Assembly: GCA_030752605.1 (NCBI GenBank)
Contig: JASMDX010000062.1
Location: 93,651 to 157,650 of the forward strand
DNA from: GCA-2731375 sp002731375
GTDB lineage: Bacteria > Pseudomonadota > Alphaproteobacteria > GCA-2731375
Direction: 5' to 3'
Length of the DNA stretch: 64,000 nucleotides
Shown: one piece after another, positions 54,050-63,861 of the stretch
How positions within the stretch are numbered: position 1 is the stretch's first letter
How the letters are laid out: each line of letters starts with the position of its first letter
Translations under genes and position numbers: made by a program
Notes under the pieces: model-generated
The model's database searches: none
The model's input: only the letters and a program-made list of their open reading frames with translations
What the model was told of the DNA's origin: nothing

Positions 54050-55327
54050 ATGTCATGGCAAGTACGAAAAGCAGTAGTGCCCGGGATAGTGGTTCTGGCG
54101 GCGTTGGCAGCCACGGTATATCTTCTACGTACCAAGCCCGTCGTCGAACCCCTAGACAAGGTTGAACAGCCCTGGTTGGTATCGGCCACCAAGGTCCGCC
54201 TGGGCGATATCCGGCCTCGGCTGCGCCTATACGGAGAGATCGTCGCGGGGCGAGAGGTAGAGCTGCGCGCCCTGGTGGCGGGCGAGGTTGTCGCAGTGGC
54301 CGATACCTTCATTGACAGCGGCAGCCTGCGCCAAGGCGACATGATCGTCGCAATCGATGATTTCGACTACCGCGCCAGATTCGATGAATTGACGGCACAG
54401 ATCCGCGAGGCCACGGCCCGGCTGGAGGAGATCAAGGCTCGCAGAAATTCCCATGCAGCCGCACTACGCCGGGACCAGGAAATGGTCGAACTGCATCAAC
54501 GTGATGTAGAACGCATGAGCGCGCTATCCGGCCGCGGCACGGTGTCGGAAAAGAAGCTCGATACCGCACGGATGGAATTAACCAAGCAGCAAAGAACCAC
54601 CGAAATTCGGCAAAGTGATCTCAGGGCGGAAACCGCGCATATCAAACAGCAAGAAGCGGTCATAAACCGCCTGAATGTCGGCTTGCGGCGCACCGAGCGC
54701 GACCTGCAACGAGTCCGCCTGACGGCGCCTTTCGATGGCTTTCTAGCCGATGTTCAAGCCCAGGTGGGCAAGCGGTTAAGCGCCAACGACCGTGTCGCCC
54801 GCCTGATCGACGCGGGCCGGCTGGAGGCGCGCGTCACCCTGTCGGATGGTCAATACGGCCGCCTGGTCTCCGAAGATAGCCGAAGGGGCGGCCAGAACGA
54901 AAGCCAAAACGGCATACTGATCGGGCGGGAGGTCGAGATCACCTGGCAGGTCGGAGGGCATCAATTCCCTTACAAGGGGCGCCTAGACCGGATTGGCGCC
55001 CAGATCGACAGCGCCAGCGGCGGCGTGCAGGTATACATCCGCCTTGAAGGCGTCGATCTGTCCAAACCCCTGCGGCCCGGCGCCTTCGTTACCATCAGCA
55101 TGCCGGACCGTACCTTTCGCGGCGTCGCACAATTACCCGAAAGCGCTCTGTATGACAGCAATACGGTCTATATCATCGAGGGCGAGCGCCTGAAAAAACG
55201 CCAGGTCGAACTGGTCGCGCGGATCGGCAACGATGTTCTGTTGCGCGGCAAAATCCGTGATGGCGATCAAGTAGTCACGACACGTTTCGCCGAAATCGGA
55301 CCGGGCCAAAAGGTGGAAATCCGTTAG
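54050..55327 (+). CDS. RND efflux periplasmic adaptor (membrane fusion protein)
   Basis: 425 residues with one N-terminal transmembrane anchor (about 7-24) and no lipobox. A lipoyl-like half (ELRALVAGEVVAV, LTAPFDGFLADVQAQVG), a coiled-coil hairpin of about 110 residues between the halves, and a beta-barrel (VRIRLEGVDLS-like, RPGAFVTISMP) fit the family. Its stop abuts the start of the pump gene. No outer-membrane TolC-type gene is in the window. Confidence 0.92.
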   Translation: MSWQVRKAVVPGIVVLAALAATVYLLRTKPVVEPLDKVEQPWLVSATKVRLGDIRPRLRLYGEIVAGREVELRALVAGEVVAVADTFIDSGSLRQGDMIVAIDDFDYRARFDELTAQIREATARLEEIKARRNSHAAALRRDQEMVELHQRDVERMSALSGRGTVSEKKLDTARMELTKQQRTTEIRQSDLRAETAHIKQQEAVINRLNVGLRRTERDLQRVRLTAPFDGFLADVQAQVGKRLSANDRVARLIDAGRLEARVTLSDGQYGRLVSEDSRRGGQNESQNGILIGREVEITWQVGGHQFPYKGRLDRIGAQIDSASGGVQVYIRLEGVDLSKPLRPGAFVTISMPDRTFRGVAQLPESALYDSNTVYIIEGERLKKRQVELVARIGNDVLLRGKIRDGDQVVTTRFAEIGPGQKVEIR

Positions 55328-58300
55328 ATGTCCCCCGCTGATCTGGTCCGCCTGTTCGTTCGCCACCGCAATGCCGCCAATCTGCTGATGGTGGTCATGC
55401 TGGTGCTGGGCGCGGTTTCGCTGTCGCGCCTGAATACACAATTTTTTCCTGATTTCGGCATTGACATGGTTTCCATCAATGTCGCCTGGCCCGGCGCCAG
55501 CGCCGAAGATGTCGAAGCCAACATCATCACCGCGATAGAGCCCGAAGTCCGCTATTTGAATGACGTAGACCATGTAGAATCCTTCGCTGTCGAGGGCTCG
55601 GCGACAGTCTTGGTGAAGTATAATGCCGACAGCGATATGCAGGCTGGCCGCGCGGATGTGGTCTCAGCCGTCGCACAAGTCGCGACATTGCCGGAGGGTA
55701 GCGAGACACCGATCATTCGCCGGGTCGCCCGTTTCGATACCATCTCACGGATTGCCCTATCGGGCCCCTTCAGTGAAACCGCCCTTAAGGCCATCGCCAA
55801 GCGTATTCGTGAAGGCCTGCTGGCCCGCGGCATAGACCAAGTATTGATGTTCGGCGCCCGGGACGAGGAAATCTGGGTTGATATGACGCCCCGAGCCCTG
55901 CGCCGACTTGGTTTAAGCCTGAACGATGTCGCCGCTCGCATCCACAGCCGCAGCCAGGATCTGCCGTCTGGCAATATCGAGGGCCAAGTTGAAAAGCAGA
56001 TCCGCAGCCTCGGCTTGGTAACCACGGCGGTCGGTTTGGGCGAGATCGAAATCCGCTCGCTACCGAACGGCGAGAAAATCCGTCTGCGTGATGTCGCCAA
56101 GGTTCGCGAAGCCTTCGACGACAAGGCGCCCGAAGGCCGGCTATCGGCGGACCGGGCCATTGAACTGCACGTAAAGCGCGCGGTCGGCGCCGATGCATTG
56201 GATATCTCGCAGACCGTGGATGACTATCTGGCGGAACTTCGCCTCACACTGCCGCCGACCTTGACACTGGAACATTACGACGTACAGGCCGGACTGATCC
56301 GTGAGCGCATCAACATTCTGCTTAAGAACGGCCTGGGCGGTCTGATTCTGGTCTTGATCATTCTGTTTATCTTCCTGAATTTACGTGTCGCCATCTGGGT
56401 CGCCGCCGGCATTCCGGTCGCGCTCATGGCCACCATGGGCGTAATGCTGTTAAGTGGGCAATCCATCAATATGGTCAGTCTGTTCGCCTTGATCATGACC
56501 CTGGGCATCATCGTGGATGACGCCATTGTGGTCGGTGAACACAGTACCTCGCAACGCCGCAGGGGCCTGGACCCGACAGCGGCGGCGGAAGAGGGCGCCT
56601 TGCGCATGCTGGCGCCGGTCGTGGCCTCTTCGCTGACCACCATCGCCGCCTTTATGCCGCTGTTCATTATCGGTGGCATTATCGGCACGATTCTAAGCGC
56701 GATCCCCTTGGTCGCTGTCTCGGTCCTGATCGCCTCGCTGGGTGAATGTTTTCTGGTTCTGCCCGGTCATTTGCGGGGCGCGCTGTCGCATAGTGGCGAT
56801 CGGGAATCCCAGCCGCGGGCTTGGTTCAATAATCACTTTGACCGCTTTCGCAATGGCCCCTACCGCCGGGCGTTGGAAGTCTGCGTAGACTGGCGCTATC
56901 TTACCCTGGCCTGCGCCGTCGGCGCTCTGATGCTCGCCCTTGGCATCATTGCCGGCGGCCGGATAGGCTTTCAGTTCTTTCCCGCGCCCGAGGGTGACAT
57001 TGTTTACGGCAACGTGGTGATGATGCCCGGCACGCCACGCGAGAAGACCGAGGCCATGGTTCGCGAGTTAGAGCGCGCTGCCCACAGCGTGGTCAATCAA
57101 TTTTCGGCACGGACAGGGAATGGTGAGGACTTGATCCATTCTATATTTGGTAAACTGGGCCGGACCCAGGCCAACGAATTTCAATCTGTGCGCGGAGACA
57201 AGTATGGAGGTCTGTACGTGGAGCTGGCCCCCTCGGATCATCGTCAAGTCCGCATGCCGGACTTCATCACGGCCTGGCGCAGCAATATCGAGATGCAGCC
57301 AGGCGTCGAGCGGGTCAATCTGAACGAACGTCGGGGCGGTCCACCGGGCAAGGAGATCGATATCCGCCTCAGCGGCGGTAGCACGCGGGACCTAAAGGAC
57401 GCTACGCGCGAGATTAAGACACTACTGGAACGCTTCCCTGGCGTCAGCGATGTGGAAGACGACCTGCCCTATGGCAAACAGGAGGTTATTCTTGAGGTAA
57501 CGCCCAGAGGCCGGGCCCTTGGCTTTTCCACCGATAGCGTTGGCGGGCAGGTTCGCGCGGCCTTTCAAGGCGCCATCGCGAAACGCTTCCCCCGTGGCGA
57601 TGAGGAGGTCACGGTCAAGGTCCAGTATGCCCGGGGCGCGATCACTACGGAGGATTTGTTGAACCTATATCTGAGTAGCCCCTCGGGTGCGGACGTGCCG
57701 CTGAGCGAGGTCGTGTCCATGCGGGAAAGCGCCGGCTTTGCCCGTATTCGGCGCAAGAATGGCCAGCGCGAAATCGCCATCATCGGCGAATTGGATGAAA
57801 GTAAGATTGGCGCTGGCAAGCTGATAGAAGCTCTGGAAGACGGCGAACTGCCCAATATCGCGCGTCGCCACGGCTTGCAATACAGTTTCGCCGGCCGGGC
57901 CGAGGAACAGGCCCGCACCATGGCCGATATGGAACTTGGCGCCCTGGTCGGCATGGCGGCGATTTATGTCATCCTGGCCTGGGTCTTTTCCTCCTACACC
58001 AGGCCCATCGTGGTCATGGCGGTGATCCCCTTCGGCGTTATCGGCGCGGTCGTCGGGCATCTATTGTTGGGTTTTGATTTGAGTCTGTTAACCGTGGTCG
58101 GCCTGTTGGGTTTATCGGGCATTCTGGTCAATGATTCCATTATTCTTGTTTTGACCGTCGACGAGCGTATCAGCGCTGGCGAGGAGACCATCCACGCCAT
58201 CGTGGCCGGCAGCCAGGACCGCCTGCGCGCCGTTATGCTGACCTCATTGACGACCATCGGCGGGCTGACGCCATTACTATTTGAAACCAGCCTGCAGGCG

Positions 58301-58462
58301 CAGTTCCTGATCCCCATGGCGATTACCATGATTTTCGGGCTGGCATTCGCCACCATCCTGGTTCTGCTCGTCATTCCCGCCCTGATCGCCATTCAGCTGG
58401 ACTTTCATAACATGTACCAGCGTCGCCGCGATCGCGCCGGACTGCGGCAACGAATTTGGTAG
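55328..58462 (+). CDS. RND-family efflux permease (AcrB/HAE1-like)
   Basis: 1044 residues, twelve transmembrane segments and two large periplasmic loops. The N-terminus NAANLLMVVMLVLGAVSL, pore-docking AWPGASAEDVEANI and transmembrane proton-relay helix GIIVDDAIVVGEH (Asp-Asp) are intact. The C-terminal half has GLSGILVNDSIIL. Substrate is unknown, since AcrB-like pumps cover drugs, bile salts and solvents. ATG starts directly after the adaptor TAG. Confidence 0.94.
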   Translation: MSPADLVRLFVRHRNAANLLMVVMLVLGAVSLSRLNTQFFPDFGIDMVSINVAWPGASAEDVEANIITAIEPEVRYLNDVDHVESFAVEGSATVLVKYNADSDMQAGRADVVSAVAQVATLPEGSETPIIRRVARFDTISRIALSGPFSETALKAIAKRIREGLLARGIDQVLMFGARDEEIWVDMTPRALRRLGLSLNDVAARIHSRSQDLPSGNIEGQVEKQIRSLGLVTTAVGLGEIEIRSLPNGEKIRLRDVAKVREAFDDKAPEGRLSADRAIELHVKRAVGADALDISQTVDDYLAELRLTLPPTLTLEHYDVQAGLIRERINILLKNGLGGLILVLIILFIFLNLRVAIWVAAGIPVALMATMGVMLLSGQSINMVSLFALIMTLGIIVDDAIVVGEHSTSQRRRGLDPTAAAEEGALRMLAPVVASSLTTIAAFMPLFIIGGIIGTILSAIPLVAVSVLIASLGECFLVLPGHLRGALSHSGDRESQPRAWFNNHFDRFRNGPYRRALEVCVDWRYLTLACAVGALMLALGIIAGGRIGFQFFPAPEGDIVYGNVVMMPGTPREKTEAMVRELERAAHSVVNQFSARTGNGEDLIHSIFGKLGRTQANEFQSVRGDKYGGLYVELAPSDHRQVRMPDFITAWRSNIEMQPGVERVNLNERRGGPPGKEIDIRLSGGSTRDLKDATREIKTLLERFPGVSDVEDDLPYGKQEVILEVTPRGRALGFSTDSVGGQVRAAFQGAIAKRFPRGDEEVTVKVQYARGAITTEDLLNLYLSSPSGADVPLSEVVSMRESAGFARIRRKNGQREIAIIGELDESKIGAGKLIEALEDGELPNIARRHGLQYSFAGRAEEQARTMADMELGALVGMAAIYVILAWVFSSYTRPIVVMAVIPFGVIGAVVGHLLLGFDLSLLTVVGLLGLSGILVNDSIILVLTVDERISAGEETIHAIVAGSQDRLRAVMLTSLTTIGGLTPLLFETSLQAQFLIPMAITMIFGLAFATILVLLVIPALIAIQLDFHNMYQRRRDRAGLRQRIW

Positions 58463-58495
58463 GCATTTCGTGCTGCTCCGGTAAGGGAAAAGCTT

Positions 58496-58921
58496 TTGGT
58501 AGTCTTGGGCAGGATCAAGCGGTCGGTCGCCGGCATTGGTTTTTGGAGCGCCCTGGTCATTCTGCCTTTCATAATTTGCACCCGCGTTTTCGAGATCGTC
58601 GCCCGCAAGGTGTTCGGCTACGCCTCCTCCTTCCCGCAATATCTGGAGTGGGAATTGTTCGTTTTTCTGGTTTTGTTGACGCTTGGCTATGCCTATGTGC
58701 GCGGCGCCCATATCCGGGTCGATATCATTCGCGAGAGGCTGCGGCCCAAGGCGTGCGAACGCATTGAGTTAGTTGGCCTGTTGTTGCTGATGCTGCCGTT
58801 TGCCTTGGTGGTGATCTATCGCGGCATCATCCCCATTGTCGGGCCGCAATTGCTAGTTATCAGCCTGGCCATGGCCTTCCCCCTGTTGGCCAATTGGCTG
58901 CCAAATCAAGTTTTTAACTAG
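58496..58921 (+). pseudogene. TRAP transporter remnant: DctQ fused in frame to DctM end
   Basis: 141 codons, TTG start after an AAGGG site. Residues 1-103 match the small TRAP subunit DctQ (RVFEIVARKVFGYASSF, LEWELFVFLVLLTLGYAYVRGAHIRVDI). From about residue 107 the reading YRGIIPIVGPQLLVISLAM and FPLLANWLP matches the extreme C-terminus of the large subunit DctM. Everything between is missing, as if a deletion removed over 1.3 kb in frame at a shared IYRG-like point. The fused protein lacks the DctM channel, so it should not transport. No DctP solute-binding gene is here. Confidence 0.75.
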
Positions 58922-58932
58922 GGCAGGCCGCG

Positions 58933-59868
58933 CTAGTCCAGCGCGTGATCGGCGACGGCGGCGGCGCAGGCAGCAGGATCTTCCTGTACCATCAGATGCA
59001 AACAGCCCGGCATGGTGCGCGCCTCCGCCTGGGTCATGTTGGCGGCGATCGAGGCCATGGTGCCCGGCGCCCAGGAATGCAGCTCAGGCAGCACGGATTG
59101 ATCGGTGCCATAGATGCGGGCCCGCGTCCGCACCACCGCCGTCTGCTCGAAAATACCGCTATAGGGGCAATTGCCGTAAATCGCGGATTCGATCACGCCG
59201 GGACAACGCAACACCAGACCGCCATCAGGCCCCGCCTCCACCGCCGCAGCCACATAGGCTTCCATCATCTCTGGGGCAAAGCGGCGATAAGTGATGATAT
59301 TGTCCATCTCGGCCCGCAGCGCCTGGCGGTCGGGAAATATCCCCCGCCGGCCGGCCGCCCAACGAATAAAGATCGGCACATGCATAAGGGCCGCGGCGCG
59401 TTCCGGGTGGTCGTCCGGGGGATAGATCGGCGGCTCGAACAGGGTCAGGCTGTCGAACGGGGCTTCATCCAATTCAGCCTCCATCAACACCGCCCCCAGG
59501 CCGCCCAGGGAATGGGAGGCGAAATGCAGTCCCGAATCGGGGCCGATCATCCGGCGCACCCGCGCCGTGATGGCGCTGAGGTCTTCGGCAAAGCGCACCA
59601 TGGCATAATCATGTTCCAGATTATCCAAGGGCCGGGAAGAATTGCCGTGACCACGGGCATCATAAGCGAAGACCCGGAAATGCGCGCTCAAACGGCTTAG
59701 AAACGGTTGGTAGCATCCAGCGTTAAAACCATTGGCATGGGCAAAGATCAGCGCCGGGACAGCCTCGTCTGGCACCTTGAGCAGGCGGTAAACGCGCAGT
59801 TCCAGCCCGCCCGTCGTCGGGACGGTGAAGGCTTCGGCAAAATCGGAAGGTAGCGTGGGCGTGGACAC
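58933..59868 (-). CDS. Alpha/beta hydrolase
   Basis: 311 residues. The oxyanion region is HANGFNAGCYQPFLSRL, then YDARGHGNSSRP, and the nucleophile elbow is SHSLGGLGA. A catalytic acid lies in GTDQSVLPELHSW and a histidine in PGCLHLMVQEDP. The GTG at 59868 shares its first base with the TAG of gshA and is preferred over the upstream ATG. Natural substrate is unknown. It is coupled to gshA. Confidence 0.85.
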   Translation of the reverse strand: MSTPTLPSDFAEAFTVPTTGGLELRVYRLLKVPDEAVPALIFAHANGFNAGCYQPFLSRLSAHFRVFAYDARGHGNSSRPLDNLEHDYAMVRFAEDLSAITARVRRMIGPDSGLHFASHSLGGLGAVLMEAELDEAPFDSLTLFEPPIYPPDDHPERAAALMHVPIFIRWAAGRRGIFPDRQALRAEMDNIITYRRFAPEMMEAYVAAAVEAGPDGGLVLRCPGVIESAIYGNCPYSGIFEQTAVVRTRARIYGTDQSVLPELHSWAPGTMASIAANMTQAEARTMPGCLHLMVQEDPAACAAAVADHALD

Positions 59869-61235
59869 TAGTAGGCGAGTTCCGTGAAAATGGGATCCAC
59901 CGATTGTCTCCATTCGCCATTGTAACGGTCCAGCAGGACCTCCGCCGGGGTAAGGCCCGCGGCCACGGTTTCCTGCAAAGTGACAAGATATTCGGTTTCG
60001 TCCGCCGAAACTACGCCAGGTCGGGCCCGGGCCCGCAGGCCGCCCTCCGCTATCTCCAAGACAGGTCCGGCCAGATCCAACAAGCTGCGGCCATCGTCCA
60101 TTTGCGTTGCCAGACCCAGGCGGGGCACTTCGTCACGGATTCTGGCCATTTCCCCGACCGTCATATGCTTGACCAAGTCCCAGGCCGCATCCTGGGCACC
60201 CTGGTCATACAACAGACCCACCCAAAGAGCCGGCAAGGCGCACAGACTGGTCCAAGGACCGCCGTCGGCGCCGCGCATTTCCAGGAATTTCTTCATCCGG
60301 ACTTCGGGAAACAGAGTAGTCAGGTGATCTTCCCAATCCTTCATAATCGGCTTTTCGCCCGGCAGGGCGGGCAGCTTCCCAGCCATGAAATCACGGAACG
60401 ACTGCCCTGTGGCATCCAGATATTTGCCGTCGCGATAGACGAAATACATTGGCACATCAAGGGCATGGCGGGCATAGGCCTCAAAGCCCATGTCGCCGTC
60501 GAAGACAAAGGGCAGCATGCCCGTGCGGTCGGGGTCCGTATCGGTCCAGACCTGGCTGCGCAGGGATAGGAAACCGTTCGGCTTGCCCTCGGTAAAGGGG
60601 GAATTAGCGAATAGCGCCGTGGCCAGGGGCTGCAGAGCTAGGGAGACGCGGAACTTCTGCACCATATCGGCTTCCGAGCCGAAGTCCAGATTGACCTGAA
60701 CCGTGCAGGACCGCAGCATCATGTCCGGCCCCAATTTGCCCTTGGTGGGCATATAGGCCAGCATCAGATTATAACGCCCCTTGGGCATTACCGGGACATC
60801 TCCACGCCGCCATTTCGGATCGAAACCAAGGCCCAGAAAGCCCACGTCCATAGCCTGGGCTACCTCCTTTACCTGGGCCAGATGGTTATGCACCTCAGCG
60901 CAGGTCTGATGCAGGTTTTCCAGCGGCGCGCCGGACAATTCAAACTGCCCGCCCGGCTCCAACGTGACGGAGGCGCCATCCTGGGCCAGGGCAATGACAT
61001 TGCCGGCCTCGGACACCGGCTTCCAGCCAAAACGCTGCAGCCCTTCGAGCATGGCTCGGATGCCTTGGGGGCCATCATAATCCAGGCGGCCCAGGTCGGA
61101 ACGGCGATAGGCGAATTTCTCATGCTCGGTACCTATCTTCCAACGGTCACGGGGCTTAACACCATCGGCGATATAGGCCACAAGCTCAGAAAAATCTTCG
61201 ATTGGCGGCGGCGCGCCGGCGGAATTCTCGGACAT
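59868..61235 (-). CDS. gshA: Glutamate--cysteine ligase, plant/alphaproteobacterial type
   Basis: First enzyme of glutathione synthesis, 455 residues. IGTEHEKFAY, EPGGQFELSGAPL, MLRSCTVQVNLDFGSE and GFLSLRSQVWTDTDPDR identify the ATP-dependent GCS2/plant-type family, unlike E. coli GshA. It is cytoplasmic. The gene precedes the hydrolase and follows rsmE on the same strand (116 bp), a common alphaproteobacterial order with ubiA. Confidence 0.95.
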   Translation of the reverse strand: MSENSAGAPPPIEDFSELVAYIADGVKPRDRWKIGTEHEKFAYRRSDLGRLDYDGPQGIRAMLEGLQRFGWKPVSEAGNVIALAQDGASVTLEPGGQFELSGAPLENLHQTCAEVHNHLAQVKEVAQAMDVGFLGLGFDPKWRRGDVPVMPKGRYNLMLAYMPTKGKLGPDMMLRSCTVQVNLDFGSEADMVQKFRVSLALQPLATALFANSPFTEGKPNGFLSLRSQVWTDTDPDRTGMLPFVFDGDMGFEAYARHALDVPMYFVYRDGKYLDATGQSFRDFMAGKLPALPGEKPIMKDWEDHLTTLFPEVRMKKFLEMRGADGGPWTSLCALPALWVGLLYDQGAQDAAWDLVKHMTVGEMARIRDEVPRLGLATQMDDGRSLLDLAGPVLEIAEGGLRARARPGVVSADETEYLVTLQETVAAGLTPAEVLLDRYNGEWRQSVDPIFTELAY

Positions 61236-61351
61236 TTACAACAACCTCGGCTTGCCGTCAGAAAGCCTCCCGAACCCTTCGTGCGCGGAATAGCTATATT
61301 CGAGTTAATATATGCTGGCCCCGGATGCAAGTGGGGATGCAAGTGCGTTGG

Positions 61352-62095
61352 TCATGAACGGCCATCACCGAGCACCGCTTGCCAGAGGCTGAGAGCGGCG
61401 ATGGCGGCGGTCTCGGCGCGCAGAATTCGAGGCCCTAGTGACATGGGCACGACAAAGGGATATTGCCGCAAGGCGCGGCTTTCATCTGGATTAAAGCCGC
61501 CTTCGGGGCCGATCAGAATGGCCCAAGGTCCCTCGCCATGGCCCATCATGGCCTCGATCGCCGGTGGGCCACCAGCCTCGTCACAGAACAGCAGGCGGCG
61601 TTCCTCGGGCCAGGACGCCAGTATTTTTTCCAGGGGCTGCACTGGTTCCAGTACCGGCACGCTGAGACGGCGACATTGTTCCGCCGCTTCCGCCGCAGTG
61701 GTGCCCAGGCGCACCAGATTGATCCGATCCACCACCGTGCGCCTGGTGGTGGCGGGCAATAGGGTGCCGACGCCCAGTTCCGTCGCTTTTTGCACCAGAA
61801 AATCCACCCGCCCCCGCTTGATCGGCGCGAACAGCAGCCAGATGTCGGGCTCGATGGGTTGGGGCAGGCTCTGTTCCGTCAATTCCAGCGAAGCCCAGCC
61901 CTTGCCAATAGTATCAATGCAAGCCCGCCACTCGCCATCCCGACCATTGAACAATGCCACCTCGTCGCCAGGGCCAAGGCGCAGGACCGAGCGCAAATAA
62001 TGCGCCTGGCTGGCTTCCAACCCGACGACGCCGTCCACCGCCAGATCATCCTTCACATGGAGGCGGACTTTGACCCGCCGTCTATCCTGCGCCAT
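61352..62095 (-). CDS. rsmE: 16S rRNA (uracil-1498-N3)-methyltransferase RsmE
   Basis: 247 residues, SPOUT-class methyltransferase. The N-terminal PUA-like part has HYLRSVLRLGPGDEVALFNGRDGEW; the knot has LLPATTRRTVVD, then IGPEGGFNPDE and SLGPRILRAETAAIAAL at the C-terminus. It modifies U1498 near the ribosomal decoding site. It is divergent from ubiA with 48 bp between. Confidence 0.94.
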   Translation of the reverse strand: MAQDRRRVKVRLHVKDDLAVDGVVGLEASQAHYLRSVLRLGPGDEVALFNGRDGEWRACIDTIGKGWASLELTEQSLPQPIEPDIWLLFAPIKRGRVDFLVQKATELGVGTLLPATTRRTVVDRINLVRLGTTAAEAAEQCRRLSVPVLEPVQPLEKILASWPEERRLLFCDEAGGPPAIEAMMGHGEGPWAILIGPEGGFNPDESRALRQYPFVVPMSLGPRILRAETAAIAALSLWQAVLGDGRS

Positions 62096-62143
62096 GACCT
62101 CAAAAATCCAAAACTCATCACCATTCTGCGTTATCTTAGCCCG

Positions 62144-63079
62144 ATGGAGACACCAAAAACACCAGTGGAATCATCGCCCCCAAGCGGGGAATCTTTCACT
62201 GATATTTCCGATCGAGGCTGGATCGCCCAGCATGCGCCCGCACGCCTGCGACCTTATTTGCGACTGGCCCGGCTGGACCGGCCCATCGGCACCTGGTTGC
62301 TATTGTGGCCGTGCTGGTGGTCCCTGGCCATGGCTAGCACCGGTTTTCCCAGTCCCTGGCTGCTGGCGGCATTCGCCATTGGCGCCCTGGTGATGCGTGG
62401 GGCGGGTTGTGCCTGGAACGATATCACCGACCGGGATTTCGACGGCCAGGTGGAACGGACCCGTACCCGGCCTATCCCCAGCGGCGAGATCACTATTGGC
62501 CAGGCGGGCGCCTTCATGGCGCTGCTGGCCCTGATCGGCCTGAATATTCTGCTGCGCTTCAATAGCTTTGCTCTGTGGATCGGCGTGATGTCTCTGGCCC
62601 CGGTAGTGATTTATCCCTTCATGAAACGCATCACCTGGTGGCCTCAGGTCTTTCTCGGCCTAGCCTTCAACTGGGGCGCCTTGTTGGGTTGGGCCGCCGT
62701 GCGCGGCGAGTTGGGTCTGGCGCCCATATTGTTGTATCTGGGCGGCATCGCCTGGACCCTGGGCTACGACACCATCTATGCCCACCAGGACAAGGTGGAC
62801 GACGCCCTGATCGGCGTAAAATCCTCTGCCCGCAAGCTGGGCGCCCGCACCCGGCCCATGCTGTGGCTGTTTTACGGCCTGGCGATCATGCTGTTTGGGA
62901 TGGCTGGCTGGGCGGCGCAGTTGGGGCCGTTGTTTCTGGCCGGGCTGGCGGTGGCGGCGTTGCAACTGGCCTGGCAGGCCGGCAGGGTCAATATCGATGA
63001 TCCCGAGGATTGCATGGTCAAATTCCGTTCCAACACCCGGTTTGGCTGGCTGGTCTTTGCCAGCGCCCTACTAGGTTAG
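62144..63079 (+). CDS. ubiA: 4-hydroxybenzoate octaprenyltransferase UbiA
   Basis: Polytopic inner-membrane prenyltransferase of ubiquinone synthesis, 311 residues. The two Asp-rich motifs are NDITDRDFDGQVERTRTRP and DKVDDALIGVKSSAR. Eight or nine transmembrane helices follow the first 40 residues. The ATG at 62144 is used; the longer open frame runs antisense through rsmE. The first 20 residues are Pro/Ser-rich and poorly conserved. Confidence 0.94.
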   Translation: METPKTPVESSPPSGESFTDISDRGWIAQHAPARLRPYLRLARLDRPIGTWLLLWPCWWSLAMASTGFPSPWLLAAFAIGALVMRGAGCAWNDITDRDFDGQVERTRTRPIPSGEITIGQAGAFMALLALIGLNILLRFNSFALWIGVMSLAPVVIYPFMKRITWWPQVFLGLAFNWGALLGWAAVRGELGLAPILLYLGGIAWTLGYDTIYAHQDKVDDALIGVKSSARKLGARTRPMLWLFYGLAIMLFGMAGWAAQLGPLFLAGLAVAALQLAWQAGRVNIDDPEDCMVKFRSNTRFGWLVFASALLG

Positions 63080-63096
63080 AGCATGCCGGGGCTTTC

Positions 63097-63345
63097 TTAG
63101 GAAGCTGGCACCGTGGTATGGGCCAGCCGGGTCGTGTCTAAACCAGGCAAATCCAATTGATCAGGCAGGCCGGGATTATAGGTCATGGCTGCACGCTGAC
63201 CGCGGCGCGTGGCTTCGCTAACCTAGTGAACATCGAACATGATCGGGCGACTTCCAGGGCGCCCAGGGTAAGAAGCAGCAGCGCGAACTCCACCGGCACC
63301 ACGGCCCGGAGACAAACGAGGGTAGCCTTGGCGGTGCCAAACACA
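63097..63345 (-). pseudogene. TadE-like pilus protein, degenerate
   Basis: Starting right after the TadG-type stop, the reading VPVEFALLLLTLGALEVARS resembles the single transmembrane segment of TadE (family AVEFALVLPLLL). It stops at 63183, and a neighbouring frame reads on as MTYNPGLPDQLDLPGLDTTRL to a TAA at 63097. No normal TadE of about 150 residues can be assembled, so the gene is decayed. The neighbouring broken TadG supports the Tad pilus context. Confidence 0.5.
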
Positions 63346-63861
63346 TTAATCAACAAGCTGGACATTGACGTGCACATCATCTGAATACTGCTGCAAAAGG
63401 GGGTAGACGATTTCGGTATAAGTGGCGGCCTCGGTGGTGGTCATCTCTTCTTTCAGGAATACTTCGACATAGTGGCCATAAATGGGATAGGTGCCGCTAC
63501 CCTGCACGCCGAGGTCCGTGCAGTCCAATACAGCAATTTTCAGAACCCGCCGCTTAATGTCGCTCGAAGCCTACGACGTCGGCACACCAGGAGCCGGGAT
63601 TGAGGCCGCCGAGGGCGTAACGGTATTGTAGCCAGTCGGCATATCAATATCGGTTGTGGGATAGATGGTCTTATTTTCGTTGCGGTAAAAGGTCTCGCCC
63701 AATTCATAGAAATAGATCTGATAGCGGGTATAATCGGCCAGGTCCATCGGCTCGGTTTCGCCGCAATGGTTGGTTGGCCAATAGGTTTCCAGATCCCAAT
63801 CGCCGTCGCCAACGATGGTGCCGCCCGACAAGGCCAGGGTTCCGGCGAAGGCTGTATAGCC
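63346..63861 (-). pseudogene. TadG-like pilus assembly protein, C-terminal part with a nonsense codon
   Basis: One open frame reads YTAFAGTLALSGGT, WDLETYWPTNHCGET, RYQIYFYELGET, then a TAG (63571-63573), then SDIKRRVLKIAVLDCTDLG, GTYPIYGHYVEVFLKEE to a TAA at 63346. The style matches the C-terminal half of Flp pilus TadG proteins (family AVLDC ... VEVFLTEP). The N-terminal anchor and von Willebrand-like part are missing upstream, where a TAA precedes it. In-frame continuity on both sides of the TAG shows a single recent nonsense change plus a 5' loss. Confidence 0.6.

Noticed and set aside
61790..62143. Long N-terminal extension of UbiA
   Set aside because: The extra codons run antisense through rsmE and match no UbiA. 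The ATG at 62144 gives the family start.
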